A stretch of DNA of 64,000 nt from Neobacillus driksii (GCF_013409995.1 NZ_JACCBX010000012.1:1-64000); one strand, 5' to 3'. Positions 1-8,988 are shown, numbered from the stretch's first letter. Translations and numbers: made by a program. Notes: generated by a model from the letters alone, not told the origin.

Positions 1-41
1 CATAGACGGATCGACCTTCCTTCACTTCTACTATAAAAAAA

Positions 42-77
42 TAGTAGCACAAACCATGGCCTTGGTTTGTGCTACTA
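42..77 (-). terminator. Strong hairpin with U-tract on the minus strand
   Basis: A perfect 15-bp inverted repeat with a 6-base loop is flanked on its left by a run of seven A, which reads as a U-run after the stem on the minus strand. The rest of the first 308 bases holds no convincing gene; only this hairpin and a weaker one nearer the SDR gene stand out. It would stop transcription coming from the SDR gene, or serve a gene beyond the window. Confidence 0.7.
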
Positions 78-253
78 ATGTTAGTATGTTTAAGCTTTTT
101 TTAATACAAATTACGAATTAAGCGGAATTTCTCCCCCTATTAATCATTCAGGTGCTTAACCTGATCCCCCAACCGAGAAACTTTGATAAATAGACAAAAA
201 GACGCTTGCCAAATCATACGTCATTTATGTGTCTTTTAATAAGAATTCACCCG

Positions 254-270
254 AAAAAGGACCCCTTTTT
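254..270 (-). terminator. Weak candidate terminator after the SDR gene
   Basis: A 7-bp stem (AAAAAGG paired with CCTTTTT, 3-base loop) lies about 40 bases past the SDR stop and ends in U on the minus strand. Only two GC pairs hold it, so it may be chance. Confidence 0.3.
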
Positions 271-308
271 AAAAACTTGGGCACCCTTATTTTGCAAATA
301 ATAACCCA

Positions 309-1079
309 CTAACCTCTTAAGAAGCCCCCTTCAGAATTCAATACCTGCCCTGTAACCCAAGCTGCCTCTTCACTAGCAAGGAATGCAACGAGGCGTGCTG
401 CATCTTCAGGCATTCCAATACGACCTAACGGAAACTTTGGCAAAATCCAATGCCTTATCTCTTCGTTCATCCATCCAGTATCCGTTGGTCCTGGGTTTAC
501 TGCATTAACTGTAATACCAAGAGGTGCAACTTCTGCGGATAAGGAAAGGGTAAACGCCGAAATGGCCCCTTTGGTTGCCGCATAAGCTAATTCACCAGGC
601 ATTGGCCCAAGTGCTTGACCGGATGTCAGGTTAATAATTCTGCCCGCACGCATGGAGGATTGTCTAAACCGACGGGCAAATTCTACAGATAATAGGAAAG
701 TAGCTCTCATATTTACTGCGTAATGGTCATCTAGGGTTTTTGCGTCTAAATTCATATATCCATCACTTGTAGAATGAGCTGCATTATTAACTAGAATAGC
801 AGGCAACCCCAATTCAGCAGTGACGATCTCCAGCACATTAAATGGTGCACCCGGATCAGCCAAATCTACTTCTATGTTTCCACATCGAACACCATACTCA
901 CGAAGACTGTCTTCAAATTTTTTTACCCAATCAGTATTGGCACCCCAATGGGTAAAGAAAATATCTGCACCTTCTGAAGCTAATTTTGTACATATAGCGG
1001 CTCCAATTCCATTTTCACGACTGACACCAGTAATTAATGCAACACTGCCATTTAAATGATAGATAACATAACCCCCCAA
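309..1079 (-). CDS. SDR-family NAD(P)-dependent oxidoreductase
   Basis: Short-chain dehydrogenase/reductase, a cytosolic NAD(P)-dependent oxidation or reduction of an alcohol or carbonyl group. The cofactor motif TGVSRENGIG lies at residues 17-26, NNAA at 98-101, the catalytic Ser at 153 and YxxxK at 166-170, followed by the PG turn at 196-197. The length of 256 aa is typical for the family, and the sequence resembles 3-oxoacyl-ACP reductase-like SDRs. The substrate cannot be named. The start is unusual: the only in-frame start codon is a TTG directly before six G, with no clear Shine-Dalgarno upstream of it. The G-run itself looks like a ribosome binding site, so either the true start is a rare codon or a base is misread. 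A terminator separates it from the ABC operon upstream, so it is probably transcribed alone. Confidence 0.9.
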   Translation of the reverse strand: MGGYVIYHLNGSVALITGVSRENGIGAAICTKLASEGADIFFTHWGANTDWVKKFEDSLREYGVRCGNIEVDLADPGAPFNVLEIVTAELGLPAILVNNAAHSTSDGYMNLDAKTLDDHYAVNMRATFLLSVEFARRFRQSSMRAGRIINLTSGQALGPMPGELAYAATKGAISAFTLSLSAEVAPLGITVNAVNPGPTDTGWMNEEIRHWILPKFPLGRIGMPEDAARLVAFLASEEAAWVTGQVLNSEGGFLRG

Positions 1080-1094
1080 AAATGATTAGTACCA

Positions 1095-1128
1095 AAAAGC
1101 ACATTAGAATGAAATCCAATGTGCTTTT
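1095..1128 (-). terminator. Rho-independent terminator of the first ABC operon
   Basis: An 11-bp perfect stem (AAAAGCACATT with its complement) has a 12-base loop and ends in a U-run on the minus strand. It starts 12 bases after the stop of the binding-protein gene. Confidence 0.8.
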
Positions 1129-1139
1129 AAATGTATAGT

Positions 1140-2432
1140 TTATTTTTTCAATTTAGCCCATGTTGCGTCAAGTGCTTTCATGGCTTCTTCTTTAGACTTT
1201 TGGCCGCCTACATATGCTTGAAGGGTTGCGCCAAACTCTTGACCTGCTCCATCAGGATATTTCATGAACTGCCATTGATATGCCTTACCTTCTTTAGAAT
1301 ATTTAAGAAGGTCCGCACCTAGAGCACCGATATCTTCAGGATTGGCGTCAATTGTTTTAAAGGCTGGAATGTACTTGAATTCCTTGGTTAAAGCTGTTTT
1401 TCCTTCTTCAGATGTAACCATCCAATTTAAGAAATCTTTTGCTGCTTCTTTGTCAGCATCTGGTGCTTTGTTGTAAATAACCCAGTTACTAGGAACGTCA
1501 ATCATTAATTTATCAGATTGAGCCGGATCATCGCTAAGTGCTAACGGAATGAAACCAACTTCTAAGTTAGGATCTAATTTATCAAGCATTGGCTGAATCC
1601 AGTTACCTTGCTGGATCATAGCCGCTTCACCTGTAGCAAATAATGTTACTTGTGTATTGTAGTCAGTTGTTAAAGGATTCTTGTTGCCGTATTTCATTGT
1701 AAGATCTAAAAGCTTAAAGTAATTATCGAATTCTTTATTGCCTTCAATTTTAGCTGTGCCTTCATTTAGTCCTTTGATAAAAGCATCTGGATCTTCTTGA
1801 TAAGCAAACGGTACGTTCATGCCGTGGTTTGCTAATACCCACCATTCAGCATAACCGATGGAGAATGGTGTAATGCCGGCAGCATCTAGCTTTTTCGCTG
1901 CTTCTTCTAACTCTGAATATGTGGTCGGAAGTTCCTTAATCCCAGCTTTTTCAAATAATTTTTTATTGTAGGCAAATCCGTACCCTTCCATATTAAAAGG
2001 CATACCGTATACTTTACCATCAAGGGTCATTCCGTCTAAAGTACCTTCAAAGGCATCCTTGATCCAAGGCTGATCAGATAAATCTTCAAATTTATCTTTC
2101 CATACTTGAGCTTCCTGGTCACCGCCGTTTGTAAAAATATCAGGTGCTTGGTTAGAGGCGAATTTTGCTTTTAGAGCTGCAGCACCATCCGCACCGCCGC
2201 CTACTGTTTCAATGTTAAAGGTAACATCTGGATGCTGTTTCGTGTATTCAGCTGTTAACGCTTTCAATTGGTCTGCAATTTCAACCTTCCCTTGGAAGAT
2301 ATCAACGACTACTTTATCGTCCTTACCACCGTTGCTTTTTTTATCTCCAGAAGTACTGTCGCTCGAACATGCGCCTAAAAGAAGTGAAGCGGATAGTACA
2401 CCTGCAGCCAATGAATACTTTTTGATTGCCAT
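1140..2432 (-). CDS. Sugar ABC transporter substrate-binding lipoprotein (family 1)
   Basis: Extracellular, lipid-anchored solute-binding protein that delivers a carbohydrate to the two permeases encoded upstream. The N-terminus is a lipoprotein signal with lipobox LGAC and the modified Cys at residue 22, then a Ser/Asp/Lys-rich linker. The 430-aa length and the family-1 fold pattern (alternating lobes, NWVIYNKAPDA near residue 317, a C-terminal Trp-rich region) fit sugar-binding proteins of the CUT1 class. It is the last gene of a permease-permease-lipoprotein operon and is preceded by a hairpin in the intergenic gap. The divergent YesM/YesN-type kinase and regulator probably induce it. The ligand is unknown. 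Its ribosome site AGGGGG is well placed. Confidence 0.93.
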   Translation of the reverse strand: MAIKKYSLAAGVLSASLLLGACSSDSTSGDKKSNGGKDDKVVVDIFQGKVEIADQLKALTAEYTKQHPDVTFNIETVGGGADGAAALKAKFASNQAPDIFTNGGDQEAQVWKDKFEDLSDQPWIKDAFEGTLDGMTLDGKVYGMPFNMEGYGFAYNKKLFEKAGIKELPTTYSELEEAAKKLDAAGITPFSIGYAEWWVLANHGMNVPFAYQEDPDAFIKGLNEGTAKIEGNKEFDNYFKLLDLTMKYGNKNPLTTDYNTQVTLFATGEAAMIQQGNWIQPMLDKLDPNLEVGFIPLALSDDPAQSDKLMIDVPSNWVIYNKAPDADKEAAKDFLNWMVTSEEGKTALTKEFKYIPAFKTIDANPEDIGALGADLLKYSKEGKAYQWQFMKYPDGAGQEFGATLQAYVGGQKSKEEAMKALDATWAKLKK

Positions 2433-2474
2433 TTGTTTTTCCCCCTAAAATATTAATTATATATTTTTAAATCC

Positions 2475-2498
2475 CTGCTGTCTGTATTTAGACAGCAG
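2475..2498 (-). other. Intercistronic hairpin before the binding-protein gene
   Basis: A perfect 9-bp stem (CTGCTGTCT / AGACAGCAG) with a 6-base loop sits between the permease stop and the lipoprotein start. It lacks a good U-tract, so it looks more like an RNA-stabilising or processing element that raises lipoprotein expression than a terminator. Confidence 0.55.
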
Positions 2499-2519
2499 AG
2501 TGTGTTCCCCCTAAAGAAA

Positions 2520-3347
2520 TCACTTGATAGAACCGCTGGTAATTCCTTGGATAATGTGTTTTTGCATAGTGAAGAAGAAGATTAATAATGGAATAATACC
2601 GATCACTAATGCTGCAAGTGCTAAATCCCATTGCTTTGTATACTGCCCAAAGAAGAAGAACGTTGCCAATGGAATCGTTCTTAATTCTGGATCCTGAAGC
2701 ACCAAAGAAGGTAATAGAAAGTCATTCCATATCCATAAGCTGTTTAAGATAACAATGGTGACCGTAATTGGTTTTAATAGCGGGAAAACAATTCTCCAGA
2801 AAACGCCAAACCGTGTACAGCCATCAATAATTGCAGCTTCTTCAAGCTCTAATGGAATACCTTTGATAAAACCGTGATACAAGAAGATGGTCATACCCGA
2901 TCCAAAGCCTAAATACATGAAGACAAGTCCCCACATGCTGTTTAATAGTCCCAAGTTACCAGCCGTTTTAATAAGTGGAATCATGAGCGATTGGAACGGA
3001 ATGATCATCGCAGCCACGAATGTCATGAAAATAATATTGCTGATTTTCTTTTTTGTTCGAACTAACATGTACGCTGCCATCGAACAAAAGATAACGAGAA
3101 CGATATTACTGCCGATGGTAATAATTAACGAGTTTTTAAATACAGTTAGAAAGTTTAATTTTTCAAATGCGTTAACATAGTTATCAAACATCAACACTTT
3201 TGGCAGGGCCGAAGTGTTGGTTAGAATCTCTGCAAATGGTTTCAAGGAGTTTGAAATCACATAATAGAATGGGACTAAAAAGACTAGACCGAGCAGGAGT
3301 GCAAGAATTTCAACGATTGATGTTCTCCATGTATACCTGTTCCCCAT
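2520..3347 (-). CDS. Carbohydrate ABC transporter permease, MalG type
   Basis: Second membrane subunit of the CUT1 importer. The 275-aa protein has about six transmembrane segments and the cytoplasmic EAA loop (EEAAIIDGCTRFGVFWRIVFP, about residues 175-195) that contacts the ATPase. The C-terminal end IIQGITSGSIK is typical of MalG-like permeases. Its start codon overlaps the stop of the upstream permease (TAATG), with AGGAGG about 11 bases before, so the two are translationally coupled. No ATPase gene is nearby. Confidence 0.93.
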   Translation of the reverse strand: MGNRYTWRTSIVEILALLLGLVFLVPFYYVISNSLKPFAEILTNTSALPKVLMFDNYVNAFEKLNFLTVFKNSLIITIGSNIVLVIFCSMAAYMLVRTKKKISNIIFMTFVAAMIIPFQSLMIPLIKTAGNLGLLNSMWGLVFMYLGFGSGMTIFLYHGFIKGIPLELEEAAIIDGCTRFGVFWRIVFPLLKPITVTIVILNSLWIWNDFLLPSLVLQDPELRTIPLATFFFFGQYTKQWDLALAALVIGIIPLLIFFFTMQKHIIQGITSGSIK

Positions 3348-4315
3348 TAGGATTCAACCTCCTTTTTCTTCGAAATCGTAACTTGAAGGACGGTAATCGC
3401 TGCTACGACAATGAAGAAAATTAATGCTTTTGCTTCACCGATACCATATCGATTATTAACGAATGCTTCTGTATAAATGTTAAGCGCCAGCATTTCTGTT
3501 GATTTAAATGGACCGCCGTTTGTCAATGACAGGTTAGCATCAAAGACTTTAAAGGATGAAGCGGTTGTTAAAAATAAACAAATCGTTACAGCTGGTGCAA
3601 CAAGCGGCATTGTAATATGACGCAGGACTTGGAACCTATTCGCTCCATCAATTCTTGCTGCTTCAATTAATTCCTGCGGTACATTCTGCAGTGCTGCAAT
3701 ATAGATAATCATAATGTAACCTGCACCCTGCCAAACACTGACAATGACGATTCCCCAAAACGCTGTCTTTGCATCTCCTAACCATGCCAGCTCAAAAACA
3801 GAAATTCCAGTTAACTGACCGATGGAAGCAAATCCTTTTACAAAAATAAACTGCCAGATAAATCCGAGTATTAATCCGCCGATTAAATTAGGCATGAAGA
3901 AAACGGTCCGCAAGACATTTTTAGTTTTCAACTTCTGAGCTACCAATAAGGCTAATCCGAATCCGATTAGGTTAGTTAAGATAATGGCTACGACTGTATA
4001 TTTGGTTGTAAGAATGAAGGACGTTTGAAATTGCTTGTCCTCTGTAAATAAGTATTTGAAATTATCAAGTCCAACCCATTTGACGGATCCTGTTACCCCG
4101 TTCCAATCGGTAAATGCATAATAAATACCTGTAAAGAAGGGGATTAAAACAATTAGGATAAAAGCTAAAAGGACTGGCCCGACAAAAAGGGTAAATAATC
4201 CAGCTTCTTTCCATTTCTTCTTATTCAGAAAAGAAACAGAGTGAGAAACTTTCGTGCTTTTCTGATTTGTGAGGGCTGCCCCCTTAACTGTATCCAGCTT
4301 ACTTTCGTTATTCAT
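3347..4315 (-). CDS. Carbohydrate ABC transporter permease, MalF type
   Basis: First membrane subunit of the importer, about 322 aa, with six predicted transmembrane helices after a charged N-terminal tail and the EAA loop motif EAARIDGANRFQ. I place the start at the internal ATG (MNNESKLD) because GGAGGTG lies about six bases before it; an upstream in-frame ATG overlaps that ribosome site and has none of its own. It is the first gene of the leftward operon and is divergent from the sensor kinase across a 195-base gap, the usual arrangement for a kinase/regulator pair that controls a neighbouring importer. Confidence 0.9.
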   Translation of the reverse strand: MNNESKLDTVKGAALTNQKSTKVSHSVSFLNKKKWKEAGLFTLFVGPVLLAFILIVLIPFFTGIYYAFTDWNGVTGSVKWVGLDNFKYLFTEDKQFQTSFILTTKYTVVAIILTNLIGFGLALLVAQKLKTKNVLRTVFFMPNLIGGLILGFIWQFIFVKGFASIGQLTGISVFELAWLGDAKTAFWGIVIVSVWQGAGYIMIIYIAALQNVPQELIEAARIDGANRFQVLRHITMPLVAPAVTICLFLTTASSFKVFDANLSLTNGGPFKSTEMLALNIYTEAFVNNRYGIGEAKALIFFIVVAAITVLQVTISKKKEVES

Positions 4316-4461
4316 TCCCTGCACCTCCATAACCCTTATTTTAGTGATTATAGAAAATTATGAAACGGCTTACATTGACCACTAGGGTGGAAAATATTGA
4401 ACACTCAAAAAAATGCTCTACAAAATTAAACTTGTGCTACAATGTTCTAAAAATGCTGCAA

Positions 4462-4502
4462 GGGAGGACAGGTTAGTTTTTTTCAATAAGACAAGACTAA
4501 CC
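4462..4502 (+). promoter_or_regulatory. Distant Shine-Dalgarno bridged by a hairpin before the sensor kinase
   Basis: GGGAGG lies 43 bases before the kinase ATG, too far for normal use. Between them is a 7-bp inverted repeat, GGTTAGT and ACTAACC, whose folding would remove 32 bases and bring the ribosome site to about 11 bases from the start. The weak AGGA next to the ATG is the only alternative. The pairing is seen in the sequence; the role is inferred. Confidence 0.4.
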
Positions 4503-4510
4503 AGGATTAT

Positions 4511-6331
4511 ATGCGATGGGGTATTCGGAAAAAGCTTATTATCTTTTTATTACTTGTGACAGTTCTTCCTTTTGGGACAGCCATCACCGTTACTTATTTT
4601 TATACGACCAAGTCACTTAATGAACAATCTGTTTCAACGAATTATGATTTGATTGTGAAAGGCAAGGAAGAGCTCACGGTTTATTTGAACGATGTGGCAC
4701 AAATGTCATCGGTCCCTTATCGATATACCCCTTTTATGAATGTCATGCGAAATGGGGTCTCCTCCAACTTGGCTGTTAATCAGGAAGAAGTGCGCAGAGT
4801 GCTTGCCTATTTATTTAATACTCGTCCCGAAATTGAACAAATGCACCTATATATACATGAAGGAAAGGAATCCTACACCAACTATCATTCAAGAATCAGC
4901 GGAAGGGCAACATATGAAAATATATTTTCTCACCTTTACTATGGGCCGTTAACAGCCATTGAGGGCTATTCCCTTATTGAACCGCCGCATGAGATTTATA
5001 GCTATAATAATATTTCTGTTATTCCAAATTCCCAGAAGGTGAATGTATTAAGTTTCCATAACGTGATTCGCGATGTCCCGTTAGCGGATGTTTTAGGCTT
5101 TTTATCGATCGATATTAATCTTTCTAGGATTAGTGCCATTGCCGATCGATTATATACCAAAGATGTCGAAGACCTTTATATCATGAATGAAAAGGGAATG
5201 ATTATCTATTCCTCCAATGGAAATGAGATTGGAAAGGAAAATAAACAAAAGTGGTTTGAGCAAGTGAAGAGGGAGCCGGAAGGAGGGAAAAGCTTTGAGT
5301 GGAAAGATGAGCAGTTCTCGGGTGTCATCGTCCATGAAAAATTTACAGATTCGTTTAAAGACTGGTCAATCGTGAAACGAACCCCTTATGATGTCCTTTA
5401 TAAAGGTGCTAGAGAAACGGCTATCATTAACATTTTGATTGGATTGGCTACACTTGTATTTGCTTTACTGGGGACCATGTTTGTTTCTTTTAAGCTTACA
5501 GCCCCTATAAAGTTGTTAATCGGCAACATGAAAAAAGTGGAGAAGGGTGAATTCAAGGCTGATTTCGAATCGTTAGGTACCGATGAAATTGGTATGCTGG
5601 GTAGGCATTTTAAATTAATGATTGCTAAAATAGAAGAGTTAATAGAGCGTGAATATAAATTGGAGATCGAAAATAAAGCCTCGCAGCTCCGTGTATTACA
5701 ATCGCAAATTAATCCGCATTTCCTTTATAACGCCTTTCAGTCTATTGGTACATTGGCACTGAAATTGAATGCGGTTCCGGTCTATTCTTTGCTGACATCA
5801 TTATCAACCATTATGAGATACAGTATGAATATGAAGGAAGATATAGTTCCGTTTGCAGCAGAGCTGAACCATGTGAAATCTTACCTATCCTTACAAAAGC
5901 AGCGATTTGACGAACAGTTTGAATTTGAACTGTATGTCGAGGAAGCGGTCAAGGAGGTACATGTCCCGAAAATGATTTTACAGCCTATTGTAGAGAATTG
6001 TTTTAAGCATGGCTTTGATCAGCGCATAGAAAAAGCATGGATTCAAATTGAGGCGTTCCACGAGAATGACAATAGGGTCCAAATCAATGTGAAGGATAAT
6101 GGAATGGGTCCTAGTGAGGAGCAGCTTGAAAAAATCCGTCAGGAACTGTTCCATGGTATTTCAAAAGAAGACAAGCAAAGAGAAGCAATTGGGTTAAAAA
6201 ATATTTATGACCGATTGCAGATTTATTATCATAATCAGGCAAATCTGTCCGTTAACCGGAATGAAGAAGGTGGTTTTACGGTTACCATCCTAATCCCAAC
6301 GGTAATACCAAAAGAGGTGGAACATTCATGA
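4511..6331 (+). CDS. Sensor histidine kinase, YesM/LytS type with extracellular Cache-like sensor
   Basis: Membrane histidine kinase of the His_kinase (PF06580) type. Residues 9-31 form TM1, followed by an extracellular sensor of about 270 residues resembling dCache, then TM2 at about 305-327 and a HAMP domain. The phosphoacceptor His403 is in QINPHFLYNAFQ. The ATP-binding domain has its N-box at Asn496 (ENCFKHGF), then DNGMGP and GLKNIYDRL. The 606-aa length is normal. It overlaps the response regulator by 4 bases (ATGA), and the divergent ABC operon is its probable target. The signal may be the sugar itself or the loaded binding protein. The start lacks a close strong ribosome site; see the bridged element upstream. 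Confidence 0.93.
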   Translation: MRWGIRKKLIIFLLLVTVLPFGTAITVTYFYTTKSLNEQSVSTNYDLIVKGKEELTVYLNDVAQMSSVPYRYTPFMNVMRNGVSSNLAVNQEEVRRVLAYLFNTRPEIEQMHLYIHEGKESYTNYHSRISGRATYENIFSHLYYGPLTAIEGYSLIEPPHEIYSYNNISVIPNSQKVNVLSFHNVIRDVPLADVLGFLSIDINLSRISAIADRLYTKDVEDLYIMNEKGMIIYSSNGNEIGKENKQKWFEQVKREPEGGKSFEWKDEQFSGVIVHEKFTDSFKDWSIVKRTPYDVLYKGARETAIINILIGLATLVFALLGTMFVSFKLTAPIKLLIGNMKKVEKGEFKADFESLGTDEIGMLGRHFKLMIAKIEELIEREYKLEIENKASQLRVLQSQINPHFLYNAFQSIGTLALKLNAVPVYSLLTSLSTIMRYSMNMKEDIVPFAAELNHVKSYLSLQKQRFDEQFEFELYVEEAVKEVHVPKMILQPIVENCFKHGFDQRIEKAWIQIEAFHENDNRVQINVKDNGMGPSEEQLEKIRQELFHGISKEDKQREAIGLKNIYDRLQIYYHNQANLSVNRNEEGGFTVTILIPTVIPKEVEHS

Positions 6332-7920
6332 AGGCGTTAATCGTTGATGATGAAAAACATGTGCGAGATGGAATTAAGATACTAGCCGACTGGGAACAAA
6401 ATGGAATACGAGAAATATATGAGGCCGCAAACGGTGAAGAAGCTATTCAGCTTATTAAAACCATCCGTCCTGAGATCATTTTCTCTGATATGAAAATGCC
6501 AAAAATGGATGGAACGCAGCTTTTAGAGTGGATTAAAGAAAATCAGCCAAACAGTAAGACAATCGTGGTGACAGGTTACGATGACTATCATTATATGAGA
6601 AAAGCGATCCATTTTGGCAGTTCTGACTATCTCTTAAAGCCTATCGAACCAGAAATTTTAAATCAAACATTGGAAAAAGCGGTAAATGAATGGAACAAAG
6701 AAGAGGTTGACAGACAGAGAAAAGAAACTAGCTCACAGTTGATTAATGAAATGACTCCTGTTTACAGGGATCGTAAACTAACACAGTTAGTGAATAGTGA
6801 TTATTCACAAAAAGATTTATTCGAAGAATTTGGCTGGTTAAAGCAGTCCCGAGATTATATAGCGGCTCTTGTCCGCGTTAATGGAAAAACAATCTCGGCT
6901 TTTCAAGGTGATCGAGATTTAACGTACTTTACAGTTTTGAATATTATTAATGAGATAATTAAGAAACAGCAAGGGTGTGGAATTGGTTTTCGTTACTTAT
7001 CTAAAAAGGGTGAGATTGTTCTGATTTTTTGGGATAAGTTCGAGTTAGTAGAACAGATTTTAGTCGATATCTATAAGACACTAAAAAATATGTTAAATAT
7101 CTCTTGTCCAATTGCGGCCGGGAAAACGGTAAACAATAGTTCCAAGTTGAAAGATTCTTATCACCATGCGAGAAAGGTTTTATTAAATAGAAATATTTTC
7201 ACTGAAAGTGAAATAAGAGTCTATATGTCGGAAATAGAGACAGTTCCTTCATTAAAGAGTTTGATTGTATATTCTTCAGATATAGAAATGGCTATCCAAA
7301 CGGGAGAAATTGGGGCTTTTGAAGAATTAATGGATCGAATCGAAAAGGACATTACAGAAAAGAAATATTTATCTGTAAAACAGGTGATAAATTTAGAAAA
7401 TGAGTATATGGTGATTAGCAATAAATGGTTTAAGCATTACGATATTTTATTTAAGACACCAGAAGATATCGAAGAGCGGATTGATTTATTTTTCGATTCA
7501 AACGGCACGTTTAGTCTAGAAGAGTTTAAAAAGAGGAAAAAGCGTGAAATCACCATATTTTTGAAAAAGGTAAAGAAACGCACACTGCAAAAAGGTAATA
7601 ATATCATTACCGATATTGAAAAGTATCTCCAGGAAAATTTTGACCGGGATGTGAAATTACAGGAGATTTCAGAACATTTTTATATCAGCAGAGAATATAT
7701 CTCCAGGAAATTTAAACAGGAATTTAACGAGAACATTTCCGATTACATTGTAAGAATAAGAATGGATAAGGCAAAATCCTTATTGAAGAATAGTCAGTTA
7801 AAAATTTATGAAATTGCTAATATGATTGGCTATCAGGATGACAAGTATTTTCGAAAGGTATTTAAAAAGGTCGAGGGAATTACTCCAAATGAATATCGAG
7901 CAGAATATGTGAAACGGTGA
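6328..7920 (+). CDS. Response regulator with AraC-type output, YesN type
   Basis: Cytosolic partner of the kinase. An N-terminal receiver domain (about 1-120) has acidic residues D7/D8, phosphoacceptor Asp54 in FSDMKMPKMDG, Thr82 and Lys104. A middle region of about 290 residues has no motif I can name. The C-terminal 100 residues form a double helix-turn-helix AraC domain (YISREYISRKFKQEF, then IANMIGYQDDKYFRKVFKK and PNEYR). The 530-aa length matches YesN-class regulators. It most likely activates the divergent permease/lipoprotein operon. A terminator directly follows, so kinase and regulator form a two-gene operon. Confidence 0.93.
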   Translation: MKALIVDDEKHVRDGIKILADWEQNGIREIYEAANGEEAIQLIKTIRPEIIFSDMKMPKMDGTQLLEWIKENQPNSKTIVVTGYDDYHYMRKAIHFGSSDYLLKPIEPEILNQTLEKAVNEWNKEEVDRQRKETSSQLINEMTPVYRDRKLTQLVNSDYSQKDLFEEFGWLKQSRDYIAALVRVNGKTISAFQGDRDLTYFTVLNIINEIIKKQQGCGIGFRYLSKKGEIVLIFWDKFELVEQILVDIYKTLKNMLNISCPIAAGKTVNNSSKLKDSYHHARKVLLNRNIFTESEIRVYMSEIETVPSLKSLIVYSSDIEMAIQTGEIGAFEELMDRIEKDITEKKYLSVKQVINLENEYMVISNKWFKHYDILFKTPEDIEERIDLFFDSNGTFSLEEFKKRKKREITIFLKKVKKRTLQKGNNIITDIEKYLQENFDRDVKLQEISEHFYISREYISRKFKQEFNENISDYIVRIRMDKAKSLLKNSQLKIYEIANMIGYQDDKYFRKVFKKVEGITPNEYRAEYVKR

Positions 7921-7922
7921 TA

Positions 7923-7954
7923 AGCGGAGAGGGGAAACATTTCTCTGCTTTTTT
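7923..7954 (+). terminator. Rho-independent terminator of the two-component operon
   Basis: An 8-bp stem (AGCGGAGA with TCTCTGCT, one G-U pair) and an 11-base loop are followed by a run of T, directly after the regulator stop. Confidence 0.8.
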
Positions 7955-8012
7955 CAATGGGAAAAAGAACGGATTTTTTGTAAATTAAACTATGAATATT
8001 TCACTATGTTTA

Positions 8013-8059
8013 TTTACATGACTTTAATCAAGTCTAAATGGTAACTACATATGTACTAA
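8013..8059 (+). promoter_or_regulatory. Possible PhoP-type repeat box and promoter
   Basis: TTTACA, TTAATC, TAAATG and TACATA begin at exact 11-base intervals, the layout of Bacillus Pho boxes (TT[ACT]ACA repeats with 5-base spacers). A -10-like TACTAA follows. Only the first repeat fits the consensus fully. A separate short palindrome (TACAATT-tt-AATTGTA) lies at 8072-8087. The assignment rests partly on the phosphodiesterase gene downstream. Confidence 0.3.
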
Positions 8060-8115
8060 ACAATTCTCCCTTACAATTTTAATTGTAGTATTAATAAAAA
8101 GGGAGATGGAGAAAA

Positions 8116-8943
8116 ATGAAAAAAGCATTTGTGATTGGAGCAGGCCTGGCGTTTAGTTTATTATTTAGTCCTTTTCAACAGGCTTTTGCAGCAGAAACAA
8201 CTGGGGAGTTACGAAAAGTAGATAATGTGGCTCACCGTGGTGCAACCGGTTATGCACCGGAAAATACGATTGCCGCTTTTGATAAAGGCGTCGAAATGAA
8301 AGCTGATTATATTGAAATCGATGTCCAAAGAAGCAAGGATGGGGAATTAGTTATCATTCATGATAATACGGTTGATAGAACAACAGATGGTACAGGGTAT
8401 GTGAAAGACTTAACCTTTGAACAGATTAGAAGTCTTGATGCTGGCAGCTGGAAGGGCGAACAATTTACAGGTGAGAGAATTCCTACATTCGATGAGATTC
8501 TTGACCGCTATCATGGTAAAACTGGTATTTTGATCGAATTAAAATCACCTGAGCTTTATCCTGGCATTGAAGAAGAAGTAGCACAAAAATTAATCGAACG
8601 AAATCTGGATAAGCCTCAAAATGAAAAAATTATCATTCAATCGTTTAATTTTGATTCTATGAAAATAACAAACAGCTTGCTTCCAAAGGTGCCGATTGGT
8701 GTCCTTACATCCAATAGAGCCCACACAACAGAACAAGCTTTAAAGGATTTTGCCACTTATGCTGATTACTTTAACCCAAGCTACGGGATCGTATCAAAAG
8801 AATTGGTTGAACAAGTGCACGCACTGGGAATGAAAATTCAATCCTGGACGGTTCGCAGCCAAGCAGCTGCTGATTTCCTTTTAGAAATGAACGTAGATGG
8901 CATTATTACCGATTATCCTGATTACGTAGATCCAAGAAAATAG
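8116..8943 (+). CDS. Secreted glycerophosphodiester phosphodiesterase
   Basis: Hydrolyses glycerophosphodiesters to glycerol 3-phosphate and an alcohol outside the cell, and may also act on teichoic-acid-derived or glycerophosphate-decorated material. It has a cleavable signal peptide (Lys-rich start, hydrophobic core, AFAAE near residue 26). The GDPD signature HRGATGYAPENT begins at His40 with Arg41 and Glu49; metal ligands Glu67/Asp69 lie in EIDVQRSKDG and the second His is at 82 (IIHDN). The 275-aa length fits GlpQ-like enzymes. A GGGAGATGGAG ribosome site precedes the ATG and a strong terminator follows. A remnant of a second copy's C-terminus lies downstream. Confidence 0.94.
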   Translation: MKKAFVIGAGLAFSLLFSPFQQAFAAETTGELRKVDNVAHRGATGYAPENTIAAFDKGVEMKADYIEIDVQRSKDGELVIIHDNTVDRTTDGTGYVKDLTFEQIRSLDAGSWKGEQFTGERIPTFDEILDRYHGKTGILIELKSPELYPGIEEEVAQKLIERNLDKPQNEKIIIQSFNFDSMKITNSLLPKVPIGVLTSNRAHTTEQALKDFATYADYFNPSYGIVSKELVEQVHALGMKIQSWTVRSQAAADFLLEMNVDGIITDYPDYVDPRK

Positions 8944-8957
8944 GACAAACTATCGCC

Positions 8958-8988
8958 AAAAGAGGGAAAGCTGTCATCCCTCTTTTTT
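8958..8988 (+). terminator. Rho-independent terminator after the phosphodiesterase
   Basis: A perfect 10-bp stem (AAAAGAGGGA / TCCCTCTTTT) with a 9-base loop and a continuing T-run follows the stop by about 15 bases. Confidence 0.88.

Noticed and set aside
1..308. Search for a small gene or RNA at the left edge
   Set aside because: Both strands give only very short frames with stops; only the hairpins can be supported.
4397..4424. TTGAAC / TACAAA as a promoter for the two-component genes
   Set aside because: Only four of six bases match in each box and the spacer is 16; too weak to list as a feature.
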